From assembly GCA_030681645.1 (NCBI GenBank), contig JAUXRX010000025.1, positions 305,300 to 369,299 on the forward strand: a DNA stretch of 64,000 nt, in the 5' to 3' direction. Positions 40,796 to 49,724 of the stretch are shown piece by piece; positions within the stretch are counted from its first letter, which is position 1, and every line of letters starts with the position of its first letter. Made by a program: the position numbers and the translations under genes. Under the pieces are notes generated by a model. That model saw nothing but the letters and a program-made list of their open reading frames with translations. It searched no databases and was not told where the DNA came from. This stretch comes from Archangium sp. Lineage in GTDB: Bacteria > Myxococcota > Myxococcia > Myxococcales > Myxococcaceae.

Positions 40796-42754
40796 CTACA
40801 GATCCACCTGCATGCCCAGCTCGACCACGCGGCCGGGCGGCAGGCCGAAGTAGCTCGTCGCCGAGAGCGCGTTGCGCGAGACGAAGGCGAAGAGCAGCTT
40901 GCGCCACAACATCATCGGCGACTTGCCCGAGGTGAGCAGCGTCTCGCGCCCCAGGAAGTAGCTGGTGGTCGACGGCTCGCACACGAGGCCATGCTCTCGC
41001 GCGCGAATGAGGATCTGCGGAACGTTGGGCGTTTCCATGAAGCCGCTGTTCCAGATCACCCGGAAGAAGCCGTTGCCCTGCTCGATCACCTCGATCTGCT
41101 CTTCCTTCGGCACCGTGGGGATGTCGCGGGGCACGATGGAAAGCAGCACCACCTGCCGGTGGAGCACCTGGTTGTGCTTGAGGTGGTGCAGCAGCACGGG
41201 CGGGGTGCCCTCGGAGTTGCCCGACATGAACACCGCGGTGCCGCGCACCCGGAAGGGCTTGGTGGCCTCGAGATCTTCGAGCAGCGCGCTCAGCGGCATG
41301 AGCGACTGGTTGAAGCGGCCGGCCAGCTCGGCGCGCCCGCGTTTCCAGGTGGTCATCAGCGCGAACATCGACACGCCGATCACCGTCGGCACCCAGCCGC
41401 CCTGGAAGAACTTGAGGGTGTTGGCGAGGAAGAAGGGAATGTCGAGCGCGAGGAAGAGCAGCAGCAGCGGCGCCGCCTTCCACGCGGGCCACTTCCAGTT
41501 CCGCGTGGCCACGAAATAGAAGACGAACGAGGTGATGCTCATCGCCCCGGTGACGGCGATGCCGTAGGCGGCGGTGAGCGCGCTCGACTTCTGGAAGATC
41601 ACCACCAGGGCGAGGCAGGCCATCATCAGCGCGTAGTTCACCTCGGGCACGTAGATCTGCCCGGCGTTCTGGGCGCTGGTGTGCACGATGGTGACGCGCG
41701 GCATGAAGCCGAGCTGCACCGCCTGGCGGGTGAGCGAGAACGCCCCGGAGATGAGGGCCTGCGAGGCGATCACGGTGGCGGCGGTGGCGAGGGCCACCAT
41801 GGGGTAGAGCACCACCCGCGGGACGATCTCGTAGAACGGGTTCTCGACCCAGCCGTGCGCCAGCAGGAACGCGCCCTGGCCGAAGTAGTTGAGCAGCAGC
41901 GAGGGGAACACCATCGCGTACCAGGACACCCGAATGGCCTTCGCCCCGAAGTGGCCCATGTCGGCGTAGAGCGCCTCGCCGCCGGTGATGCAGAGCACCA
42001 CGCTGCCCAGCACCACGAAGGCGTGCCAGGGGTTGGTCCTGAAGAGCTGAAAACCCCAGTACGGGTTGATCGCCTCGAGGACCGCCGGGTAGGCGGCGAT
42101 GCTGCGCACCCCGAGCACGGCGATCACGAGGAACCACACGAACATCACCGGGCCGAAGACGCGGCCGATGCCGCCCGTGCCGCGGTGCTGCACCAGGAAG
42201 AGGCCCAGGAGGATCACCACGGTGATGGGCACGATGAAGCTGTCCATCGCGTGGGTCGCCACGCCCAGGCCTTCGACGGCGGAGAGCACCGAGACGCCCG
42301 GGGTGATGACCCCTTCGCCGTAGAGCAGCGACGCGCCGAAGAGGCCCACCATCACGGCCACCGCGGTGCTCTTGCGCTGGCGATCGGGCAGCAGCGCCAG
42401 GAGCGCGAACATGCCGCCCTCGCCCTTGTTGTCGGCGCGGGTGATGAAGCTGAGGTACTTCACCGCCACCACGAGGGTGAGGGCCCAGAACACCAGCGAG
42501 AGGATGCCGAGCACCGAGTCGTGCCCGACGGCCATCGCGTGGGGGGCGGGCTGGCCGTCGATCTGCGCGAAACATTCCTTGAGCGCGTAGAGGGGGCTCG
42601 TGCCGATGTCGCCGTACACGATGCCGAGGGCCCCGATGGCCAGCGGCAGGAGCTTCCCGTGGCCGTGACCGTGTTCGGGGGAGGAGACCGGGCTGGGCGG
42701 CGCAGGTCCCAGACGGGCAGCCGGCGCACTGGCGTCACTCATCAGCGCGCTCAT
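40796..42754 (-). CDS. kup: Kup/TrkD-family low-affinity potassium transporter
   Basis: A 652-residue K+/H+ symporter of the inner membrane. The core starts at about residue 35 with LPLAIGALGIVYGDIGTSPLYALKECF, a family hallmark; then SLVFWALTLVVAVKYL, ADNKGEGGMFALLALL, YGEGVITPGVSVLSAVEGL and GGEALYADMGHFG appear, with about 12 membrane helices up to residue 450. The last 190 residues form the cytoplasmic domain. ATG 42754 was chosen over ATG 42808 because GAGAGG lies just upstream. A His/Gly-rich stretch (HGHGHG) near the N-terminus is unusual. Confidence 0.93.
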   Translation of the reverse strand: MSALMSDASAPAARLGPAPPSPVSSPEHGHGHGKLLPLAIGALGIVYGDIGTSPLYALKECFAQIDGQPAPHAMAVGHDSVLGILSLVFWALTLVVAVKYLSFITRADNKGEGGMFALLALLPDRQRKSTAVAVMVGLFGASLLYGEGVITPGVSVLSAVEGLGVATHAMDSFIVPITVVILLGLFLVQHRGTGGIGRVFGPVMFVWFLVIAVLGVRSIAAYPAVLEAINPYWGFQLFRTNPWHAFVVLGSVVLCITGGEALYADMGHFGAKAIRVSWYAMVFPSLLLNYFGQGAFLLAHGWVENPFYEIVPRVVLYPMVALATAATVIASQALISGAFSLTRQAVQLGFMPRVTIVHTSAQNAGQIYVPEVNYALMMACLALVVIFQKSSALTAAYGIAVTGAMSITSFVFYFVATRNWKWPAWKAAPLLLLFLALDIPFFLANTLKFFQGGWVPTVIGVSMFALMTTWKRGRAELAGRFNQSLMPLSALLEDLEATKPFRVRGTAVFMSGNSEGTPPVLLHHLKHNQVLHRQVVLLSIVPRDIPTVPKEEQIEVIEQGNGFFRVIWNSGFMETPNVPQILIRAREHGLVCEPSTTSYFLGRETLLTSGKSPMMLWRKLLFAFVSRNALSATSYFGLPPGRVVELGMQVDL

Positions 42755-42993
42755 AGCCCAACCTCTCGCGATGTGGCGTCTTTCCCCGGGGCGGTTCGGC
42801 CAACTCATGGGCGGCTGGCCATGCAGCCCCGGGGCCCGACGCAGGTGGTTGAACTCAGGCCTCGACGCCCACCTGCGCCGTGATTGGGCTGGCCTTCTCC
42901 AGCTTTAGAATCATGGCGGGTCGATACGAGCGGAAGTCCTCCGGCGTGGTAGATCCCCACCCACTACGGCGTACATCGCGCCGCGGGGGTGCC

Positions 42994-44565
42994 ATGGCTG
43001 AACCTGAGGTCGATCCGCTCATAGGACAGGTCCTGAGCGGACGCTTCGAGATCGTCGCGCCCCTCGGCGTCGGCGGCATGGGCCGCGTGTACAAGGCGGT
43101 GCAGCGTCCCCTCGGGCGAGAGGTGGCGCTCAAGGTGCTCAACCCCCGCTACGACGGCACGAAGGACCCGGGGTTCGAGCGGCGCTTCTTCCTCGAGGCG
43201 TCGATGACCTCGAAGCTGAAGCACCCCAACACCATCACGGTGCACGACTACGGCCGCACCGACGACGGCATCTACTTCATCGCCATGGAGTACCTCGAGG
43301 GCGACACGCTCCAGAAGGTGCTCTCGCAGAACGGCCAGCTGCCCTGGCCGCGCGCGCTCTACGTGGCCGGTCAGATCGCGAGGTCGCTGCGGGAGGCCCA
43401 CAAGCTGGGGCTGGTGCACCGGGACCTCAAGCCCGCGAACGTGATGTTGATGACCGAAGGCACCGGCGGCGACACGGTGAAGGTGCTCGACTTCGGCCTG
43501 GTGAAGTCGTTCACGCCCGAGAAGCCGCGGGAAGACGACGACGTCGACCGCACCGGGCTCACCCAGGCCGGCGTGCTGCTCGGCTCACCGCTCTACATGG
43601 CGCCCGAGCAGGCGCGCGGCGAGGCCGACCCGCGCACCGACATCTACTCGCTGGGCATCCTCATGTTCCAGACGATGGCGGGGCGGCCGCCCTTCGTGAG
43701 CAAGGAATCGATCGACGTCATCGTGAAGCACATTCGCGAGAAGCCGCCCGAGCTCAACTCGATGGTGCCCGAGGTGCCGCCCGAGGTGAACGCGCTGGTG
43801 ATGAAGTGCCTCGAGAAAGAACCGGCGGCGCGCTTCCAGTCGATGGACGAGCTGCTCGACGCGATGCGGGTGGCCGGCTCGGGCCAGGGGCTCTCGGGCG
43901 CTTTCGCCGACCCGCGCACGGCCTCGGGCCTCATTCCCCGCGCCAGCACGCCGGGCATTCCGCTGGTGAAGGCCTCGGCCACGCCCTCGTACACGAGCGC
44001 CGAGCAGGTGCGCAGCCACGAGGTCGAGCTGGGTGACAGCGGGCCGCGCGAGGGCGCGAAGCGCCGGATGCCGCTCATCCTGGGGATCAGCGCGGTGGTG
44101 CTGCTGGGGGCGATCATCGGCGGCGTGGCGGCGTGGAAGGCGATGACTCCCGAGTTGGTGGTGCACCCGGTGGTCGAGCCGCCCAGGCCGATCGTTGCGG
44201 TGGTCGAGCCTCCCCAGCCGGTGCCGGTGGACGTGCGCTTCGACATCGACAGCAGCCCCAGCGGCGCCACGGTGACGCGCGGCGGGGTGCCAATCGGCGT
44301 CACGCCCTTCAAGCTCACCGTGCAGCGCAGCGGCGCGCAGCCGGTGCAGGTCGACCTGGCGTTCTCGCTCGACGGTTACGAGCCGCGCGCGGCGACGGCG
44401 CAGGGGCTCGACGGGGTGGTGACGGTGAACCAGCCGCTGACGAAGAAGGCCGAAGCGCCCAGGCCCAACGTGAGGCCTCCCCCCCCTCGAAGCGCGAGTC
44501 CGCCGCTCAAGAAGCCGAAGAACCCGAAGACGGACCCCGACGGGTACAAAGACGACCCGTACTGA
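42994..44565 (+). CDS. Transmembrane Ser/Thr protein kinase with extracytoplasmic PEGA domain
   Basis: A 523-residue kinase. The catalytic domain (18-285) has GVGGMGRVYKA, K47, VHRDLKPANVML (D144), DFG (166-168) and GSPLYMAPEQA, so it should be active. A linker (285-350, Ser/Thr/Pro-rich) leads to one membrane helix (about 357-378). Outside, a PEGA-type domain begins at VDVRFDIDSSPSGATV and runs to about 480, followed by a Pro/Lys-rich tail ending KDDPY. PEGA domains are beta-sandwiches that often bind cell-surface partners. The start ATG was chosen at MAEPEVDPLIG. It is divergent from kup with about 240 bases between; the stop is 1 base from the facing gene's stop. Confidence 0.92.
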   Translation: MAEPEVDPLIGQVLSGRFEIVAPLGVGGMGRVYKAVQRPLGREVALKVLNPRYDGTKDPGFERRFFLEASMTSKLKHPNTITVHDYGRTDDGIYFIAMEYLEGDTLQKVLSQNGQLPWPRALYVAGQIARSLREAHKLGLVHRDLKPANVMLMTEGTGGDTVKVLDFGLVKSFTPEKPREDDDVDRTGLTQAGVLLGSPLYMAPEQARGEADPRTDIYSLGILMFQTMAGRPPFVSKESIDVIVKHIREKPPELNSMVPEVPPEVNALVMKCLEKEPAARFQSMDELLDAMRVAGSGQGLSGAFADPRTASGLIPRASTPGIPLVKASATPSYTSAEQVRSHEVELGDSGPREGAKRRMPLILGISAVVLLGAIIGGVAAWKAMTPELVVHPVVEPPRPIVAVVEPPQPVPVDVRFDIDSSPSGATVTRGGVPIGVTPFKLTVQRSGAQPVQVDLAFSLDGYEPRAATAQGLDGVVTVNQPLTKKAEAPRPNVRPPPPRSASPPLKKPKNPKTDPDGYKDDPY

Positions 44566-44566
44566 T

Positions 44567-45103
44567 TCACTTCTTCTGGTCGAACTCGCCCAGGTCTTCG
44601 CCCGTCTCGCTGTAGCGCCGGGTGCACTGTTCTTTCTTCTGGTTCTTGGTCTTCACCATCACCACGAAGTCACCGGGCGGGCGGCCCTTCGCGGTGAGGT
44701 AAGCCTTCGCCACCTCGTCGCAGCTGGGCAGCTCGCCGAACGAGCCCTGGCACATCACCATCACGCCTGTGCCCACGTCCTTCAGGCCGCCATCGGTGAA
44801 GAGGTCGACCAGTTCCATCATCTCGTTCATGTCGAGCACGAAGGCCTCGGGGCAGCCGAGGTCGCGCACTTCCTGGGCGCCGGGGCCGTTGATGCCCCGG
44901 GCCGCGAGCTGGGCGCCCTTGCCGATGGCCTTCATCACCTTCTGACCTTCTTCACTCGAAGCGGCGCGCCAGAGCGCGAAGACGCCGATGAGGCCGGCCA
45001 CCAGGACCACGCCTCCGACGACGAGCAGCGCGACCAGGCAGCCGCTCGAGCATCCAGAAGGCTTCTTCGCTGCGGGAGGAGGGGAAAGAGGTGAGGGCGT
45101 CAT
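44567..45103 (-). CDS. Membrane-anchored protein of unknown function
   Basis: A 178-residue protein. A Pro/Ser-rich cytoplasmic start is followed by a Cys pair (SGCSSGC) and a membrane helix (about 23-45, LVALLVVGGVVLVAGLIGVFAL). The external part has three further Cys (LGCPEAF, MCQGSFGELPSC) and ends in a highly charged tail (KKEQCTRRYSETGEDLGEFDQKK). No known domain is apparent. It faces the kinase gene tail to tail with a single base between the stops and is divergent from the TonB-type receptor gene. Confidence 0.68.
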   Translation of the reverse strand: MTPSPLSPPPAAKKPSGCSSGCLVALLVVGGVVLVAGLIGVFALWRAASSEEGQKVMKAIGKGAQLAARGINGPGAQEVRDLGCPEAFVLDMNEMMELVDLFTDGGLKDVGTGVMVMCQGSFGELPSCDEVAKAYLTAKGRPPGDFVVMVKTKNQKKEQCTRRYSETGEDLGEFDQKK

Positions 45104-45151
45104 CAGGTGTGCGGTAGGTTCCCACGTCCCGTCGTCCGCAAGGAAGCCTTC

Positions 45152-47647
45152 ATGCCGAGCTGCAACTCGCGGGTCCGCGCGCTGTTCGCCGCGGTGCTGC
45201 TGCTACCGACCCTCGCGCTGGCCGACGCTCGCGTCGAGGCGCGGCGGCACTTCAAGACGGGCATGGCGCTGATCGCCGACGGGAAGCTCGACGACGGCAT
45301 CGGCGAGCTGCTCGAGGCGTACAGCATTCGCCCGCACCCGAACGTGCTCTTCAACATCGCGCGCGCCTACGAAGCGGGCGGCCGCCCCGCCGACGCCCTC
45401 ACCTTCTACAACCGCTACCTCGACGCGAACCCGCCCGACGCCGACAAGGTGCGCGAGGTGGCGCTGCGGCTCGAGGCCCAGCTGCCGGCGAAGAAGGTGA
45501 CGCCGCCCGCGCCGGACGACGGGAAGAAGCCGGTGAACGTGCCGCAGGTCGACGAGGCCACGGTGCAGCGGCTCGACGCGCTGGCCGAGCGGCTCGAGCG
45601 CGCGGTGGCGAAGGCCGAGGCCCGGGCCGAGACGCCCGCGCCTTCCGAGGCGAAGGCGGGGCCCGCCGCGGCCGCCGCCGACCAGGACTTCGGGGTGCCC
45701 TACGAAGAGACGGTGGTGGCCGCGAGCCGGCGCGCCCAGGCCACGCTCGACGCGCCGAACGCGATCACGGTGATCACCGGCGACGAGATCCGCGCGTCGG
45801 GGTTGATTTCCCTGGCCGACATTCTGCGGCGGGTGCCGGGCGCCGAGGTGATGACGATGGGCCTGGCCTCGGCCAACGTGAGCTTCCGCGGCTTCAACCA
45901 GCGCATCGCCAACAAGGTGCTGGTGCTGCTCGACGGGCGGCCCGAGTACCAGGACTTCCTCGGGGTGACGCTGTGGGCGGTGTTGCCCGTCGGCCTCGAG
46001 GAGATCGAGCGGGTCGAGGTGATCCGCGGCCCGGGCAGCGCCCTCTACGGCGCGAACGCGATGCTCGGGGTGGTGAACATCATCACCCGCTCGCCGGGCA
46101 GCGGCGCGCCGGCCGAGCTCAACGGGTTCGCGGGCAACGCCAACCTCGCGGGCGGCAGCTTCGTGGCCTCGGGTGGGGAGAAGCTGCGCTTCCGCGCGTC
46201 GGCCGGCTACCAGCAGGGCGACAAGTACAGCCGCGACTACGCCGAGGGCCGGGCCGACGTGGCCTCGACCGTCGACGACCCGAACCTGGGCCTGCGCTCG
46301 GCGCGCGCCAACCTCACCGCGTTCTACGCCTTCAACAAGGACTTCTCGGTGGCGGTGTCGGGCGGCGTCAACCGCCTCTTCACCGAGCTCTACGCGCTGG
46401 GCCTGTTGCGCAACTTCTACCTCGACGGCCTGGGCGGCTACGCGAAGGTCGACTTCACGGGCGGCCCGGTGAAGTTCCGCTTCTTCTGGAACCACTCGAA
46501 GTTCGACGCGGGGCCGCAGTTCGAGCCCGTGGGCCAGCGCTCGCTGGTCACCGCGGTCGACACCAACGTCTTCGACGGCGAGGCGCTCTTTCAGAAGGAG
46601 TTCTCGCTGGCGGGCACGCACGTGGTGGCGGTGGGCCTGTCTGCGCGGCTCAAGCGGGTGAAGTGGGGCTACATCGGCCCGCTCACCTCGGAGCTCCACG
46701 CCGCGGCCTTCGTGCAGGACGAGTGGCGCATCATCAAGCCGCTCACCCTCATCGCCAGCTACCGCATCGATCGCCACCCGCTGCTCGACAAGGGCAAGCC
46801 CGGCTACGCGCAGTCGCCGCGCGTGTCGGTGGTGGTGCGGCCCTTCGAGAGCCACGCCTTCCGCGCCAGCTTCGCCACCGCCTTCCGCCAGCCCACCTTT
46901 CTCGAGAGCTACATGAACATTCGCACGCCGGTGCCGGGCGTGACCGGCGCGTCCGTGCTCACCGAGGGCAACCGCGAGCTGCGGCCCGAGCGGTTGATCT
47001 CGTTCGAGCTGGGGTACCGGGGCGAGCTGCCGCGCCTGGGCCTCACCGTCGACCTCACCGGTTATTGGAACATCGTGAGCGATCTGATCGTGCTCTCGGC
47101 GGTGAACCCGGTGAGCCCCGAGACCGCCTTCGACGAGGTGTCGCAGAGCTTCCTGCTGGGGCGCTCGATCTTCTCGAACGACCCGCAGTCGTACACGGCG
47201 CGCGGCGTCGAACTGGGCGTGACCTGGAACGCCACGAAGGGGCTCGACCTGCGCGCGTCGGCGGCGCTGCAGTCGGTGGTGGCGAACGAAGCGGCGAAGG
47301 GGACGGTGTGCGGGCCGTGCACGCAGGCTCCGGCGGCGAAGGTGAACGCCGGCTTCATCTACCGTACGCCGGTGAACATCGACCTCTCGGCCGACCTGAG
47401 CGTGGTCACCAGCACCATCTGGGTCGAGCGCGAGCCTTCGCCGTCCGACCCCACGCAGATCGTCAACCTGCAGAGCCCGCCCCTGAGCGCGTACACGGTG
47501 ATCAACGCGCGGGTGGGCTACCGGTTCCTGGGGGACAAGGTGACGGTGGCGGTGGTGGGCTCGCAGCTCGGGCCCGATCACCAGGAACACCCGTTCGGCA
47601 ACAGCGTCAACCGGCGCGTCTTCGCCCAGCTCACGGTGCAGCCATGA
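45152..47647 (+). CDS. TonB-dependent outer-membrane receptor with N-terminal TPR domain
   Basis: An 831-residue outer-membrane transporter with an unusual front. After the signal peptide (1-24) come two or three TPR-like helix pairs (about 26-105: ARRHFKTGMALIADGKLDDGIGEL, VLFNIARAYEAGGRPADALTFYNRYL), then an Ala/Glu/Lys linker. The plug starts near residue 180 (ETVVAASRRAQATLDAPNAI TVI) and has VLVLLDGRP, IERVEVIRGPGSALYG and GVVNIITRSPG, followed by a 22-strand-type barrel. The substrate is not evident. AAGGAAG serves as RBS. The next gene, a lipoprotein, overlaps by 4 bases, suggesting a two-part uptake or surface system. Confidence 0.88.
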   Translation: MPSCNSRVRALFAAVLLLPTLALADARVEARRHFKTGMALIADGKLDDGIGELLEAYSIRPHPNVLFNIARAYEAGGRPADALTFYNRYLDANPPDADKVREVALRLEAQLPAKKVTPPAPDDGKKPVNVPQVDEATVQRLDALAERLERAVAKAEARAETPAPSEAKAGPAAAAADQDFGVPYEETVVAASRRAQATLDAPNAITVITGDEIRASGLISLADILRRVPGAEVMTMGLASANVSFRGFNQRIANKVLVLLDGRPEYQDFLGVTLWAVLPVGLEEIERVEVIRGPGSALYGANAMLGVVNIITRSPGSGAPAELNGFAGNANLAGGSFVASGGEKLRFRASAGYQQGDKYSRDYAEGRADVASTVDDPNLGLRSARANLTAFYAFNKDFSVAVSGGVNRLFTELYALGLLRNFYLDGLGGYAKVDFTGGPVKFRFFWNHSKFDAGPQFEPVGQRSLVTAVDTNVFDGEALFQKEFSLAGTHVVAVGLSARLKRVKWGYIGPLTSELHAAAFVQDEWRIIKPLTLIASYRIDRHPLLDKGKPGYAQSPRVSVVVRPFESHAFRASFATAFRQPTFLESYMNIRTPVPGVTGASVLTEGNRELRPERLISFELGYRGELPRLGLTVDLTGYWNIVSDLIVLSAVNPVSPETAFDEVSQSFLLGRSIFSNDPQSYTARGVELGVTWNATKGLDLRASAALQSVVANEAAKGTVCGPCTQAPAAKVNAGFIYRTPVNIDLSADLSVVTSTIWVEREPSPSDPTQIVNLQSPPLSAYTVINARVGYRFLGDKVTVAVVGSQLGPDHQEHPFGNSVNRRVFAQLTVQP

Positions 47648-48813
47648 AGAGAACAGTGCTGGTGGTGGCGCTCACCCTGCTCGGCTGCGAGGCGCCCGGC
47701 GTGTTCCCCGGCGGGGACAAGCGGCAGAACACCCAGTCAGGCCGCATCGAGGGCCAGGTGATCGTCAGCACGGCGACGCGCGGGCGCATCGTGCTCTTCC
47801 TCTACGACGCGGCGCGCCCTCCCCCGCCCAGCGGCACCGGGCGGCCGCTCACCTTCACCGTGGTCTCGCGCGAGTCGGTGTTCGGCGCGGCGCTCGAGAA
47901 CGACACGGGCCCCTTCACCGCGCCCTTCGCCTTCAGCCTGGTGGCGCCGGGCCGCTACCTCATTCGGGGGTTCGTCGACTCGAACGACGACTTCATTCCC
48001 TGGTACGGCGTCACGGCCGACGCCACGCAGGGCGACGTGGGCGGCGGGGCGATCGACCCGGTGACGCGGGCGACGCGCGTGGTGGAGGTGGGCACCGACG
48101 AGGCGGGCCAGCCCATTCCCGCGCTGGACGTGCCGGTGAGCTTCTCCGACGCGGCGAAGGTGCCGCTCGATCGCCCCATCTTCTCCGTCATCGGCGGGAT
48201 GGACTCGGTCACCCTCACTGGCAATCAGCCGAAGGTGATCGAGCTGCAGGCCACGGTGATCAACGAGGGCGTGATGAACCAGCCCACGCCCGCCTTCATG
48301 GTGCGCTTCCTCGACGACAACCTGGACGGGGTGCCCGACGACGCGAACGCTGACGGCGTGCCCGAGGTGTGGCCGCGGGTGGTGGTGCGCAAGCTGCCGC
48401 TCGAGAAGAGCCCGCTCCTCGACGAGAACGACCTCGACAAGAACGGCATCGTCGACGCCGAGGGCGAAGACTACGAGCACGCGAACGCAGAGAAGGACGG
48501 GAAGCCCGACGTGGTGGTGCTCGCCGCGGGCTTCGACGTGACCGAGTACGCGGCGTCGCTGGTCGACGCCATGGGCCGGGTGAAGGCCACCCCCACCATC
48601 GTGCCGAAGCTGAGGCTGGTGCTGCAGCCGCGCGCCTTCGACGTGTCGGCGCCCACGTCGCCTCAACTGCTGCGGGGCGTGCCGGTGGGCCGCTACGCCA
48701 TCACCGTCATCCAGCTCACCGGGCAGACCTGGCGTGTGCCCAACGAGCTGGGCCTCGACGTGCCGGGGCTGCCGTTGATCGCCTCGCAGAGCTTCGTGGT
48801 GCAGGTGCAATAG
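47644..48813 (+). CDS. Lipoprotein partner of the TonB-dependent receptor, Asp-rich
   Basis: A 389-residue lipoprotein: signal peptide 1-16 with Cys at LTLLGCEAP. The ATG overlaps the receptor's stop by 4 bases, so the two are translated together. The N-terminal half (about 35-125) is a beta-sandwich that reads like a carboxypeptidase-regulatory-type domain (GRIEGQVIVSTAT ... LVAPGRYLIRGFVDSNDDF). Further on are Asp-rich loops (DDNLDGVPDDANADGVPE and DENDLDKNGIVDAEGED) of the calcium-binding thrombospondin-3/EF-hand kind. It probably sits on the outer membrane and contacts the receptor or its ligand; inferred from operon structure. Confidence 0.78.
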   Translation: MKRTVLVVALTLLGCEAPGVFPGGDKRQNTQSGRIEGQVIVSTATRGRIVLFLYDAARPPPPSGTGRPLTFTVVSRESVFGAALENDTGPFTAPFAFSLVAPGRYLIRGFVDSNDDFIPWYGVTADATQGDVGGGAIDPVTRATRVVEVGTDEAGQPIPALDVPVSFSDAAKVPLDRPIFSVIGGMDSVTLTGNQPKVIELQATVINEGVMNQPTPAFMVRFLDDNLDGVPDDANADGVPEVWPRVVVRKLPLEKSPLLDENDLDKNGIVDAEGEDYEHANAEKDGKPDVVVLAAGFDVTEYAASLVDAMGRVKATPTIVPKLRLVLQPRAFDVSAPTSPQLLRGVPVGRYAITVIQLTGQTWRVPNELGLDVPGLPLIASQSFVVQVQ

Positions 48814-48917
48814 TCGCTGGGCTCGCCTGCGTTGGTGCCGTTCTGGAGCCGAGTGGACTCGAGGGAAATGAGGCGCCGGTGACTGAACCGAGATCGACCC
48901 ACGAGAGAGAGGGACCA

Positions 48918-49679
48918 GTGACCGGGTGCCCGACACACCCCGGGGCGGAGTCGGTGGGGACGTGCGCCCGCTGCGGTCGGTTCTACTGCGCGCCCGAGCG
49001 CATCGAGCTCGACGGGCTGAAGTACTGCGCAGACTGCGGCGTGCGCGCCGACGTCGACTGGCTGGGGCACCACTACCGGAAGCTCGAGGGCACGCGCTCG
49101 GGGCTGGCGTGGTTCCTCCTCTTCGCCGGGGTGGGCTTCGTGGTGGTGAGCCTGTTCGTGACCTTCACGCCCGGCGCCGACGGGGGGGCTCGGCTCATCG
49201 GGCTCGGCTTTCTCGTCTTCGGGGCCTGCTCGCTCGCCACCTTCAGCGGCAAGCCGCGGCTTCGGCCCGCGCTGCTGGTCGGCAGCGCGGTGTCGGGGGT
49301 GTTGTTCGCGGTGGGCGCCCAGGACCCGACGGCCGCGCTCGGCACGCTCCCCCTGCTCGGCCTCGCCGCCGCCGCGTGGACCGACGTGCGCACCCGGCTC
49401 TTCTTTCGGGTGCCGGTGCCGCGGGCCACCCTGCGCGCGCACTTCGAGCGCGAAGGCAGCAACCCCCTGGCGGTGCAGGCCTCGCGGCTCGCCCTGCTGG
49501 GCCTCTTCATTCCCGGCGTCTGCTTCATCAGCCTGGTGATGGGCGTGGTGGCGCTCACCCGCATCGACTCGAAGGCCGTGCCGCCGGTGGGCAACCTCTC
49601 GGCGGCGCTCGGCGCGATCGTCTTCTCGCTCTTCACCTCGGCCTTCTGGGCGCTGTCGTTCTTGAGCGCCCGCTGGTGA
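48918..49679 (+). CDS. Zinc-ribbon/B-box-like integral membrane protein
   Basis: A 253-residue protein. GTG 48918 follows a strong purine run (GAGAGAGAGGGA). The N-terminus has C-x2-H ... C-x2-C-x4-C ... C-x2-C (CPTHPG, CARCGRFYC, CADCG, residues 4-41), the same pattern as the protein at 25498-26070. Then five or six hydrophobic segments follow (about 62-250), separated by a soluble loop with an RVPVPRATLRAHFEREG segment. The two proteins share only the zinc module and general topology. Function unknown; it comes 104 bases after the lipoprotein gene. Confidence 0.75.
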   Translation: MTGCPTHPGAESVGTCARCGRFYCAPERIELDGLKYCADCGVRADVDWLGHHYRKLEGTRSGLAWFLLFAGVGFVVVSLFVTFTPGADGGARLIGLGFLVFGACSLATFSGKPRLRPALLVGSAVSGVLFAVGAQDPTAALGTLPLLGLAAAAWTDVRTRLFFRVPVPRATLRAHFEREGSNPLAVQASRLALLGLFIPGVCFISLVMGVVALTRIDSKAVPPVGNLSAALGAIVFSLFTSAFWALSFLSARW

Positions 49680-49705
49680 GCTTGACCGTCAGGAACGACC
49701 CTCGT

Positions 49706-49724
49706 TAGAGTCTGACAGACTCTA
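49706..49724. promoter_or_regulatory. 19-bp perfect palindrome overlapping the start codon of the oxygenase operon
   Basis: TAGAGTCTGACAGACTCTA has perfect 9-bp arms around a central A. The last A is the A of the ATG at 49724, so there is no space for an RBS. As DNA it looks like an operator for a dimeric repressor (TetR-type size); as RNA it would be a hairpin that hides the start. A regulator gene is not adjacent. Confidence 0.6.

Noticed and set aside
40991..42883. A 630-codon plus-strand frame opposite kup
   Set aside because: His/Glu/Arg-rich shadow; kup hallmark motifs are on the minus strand.
45203..47590. A 795-codon minus-strand frame opposite the TonB receptor
   Set aside because: Same-type shadow: long but with arginine/histidine/valine-rich low-complexity sequence and no start signal; the TonB plug and barrel motifs are on the plus strand.
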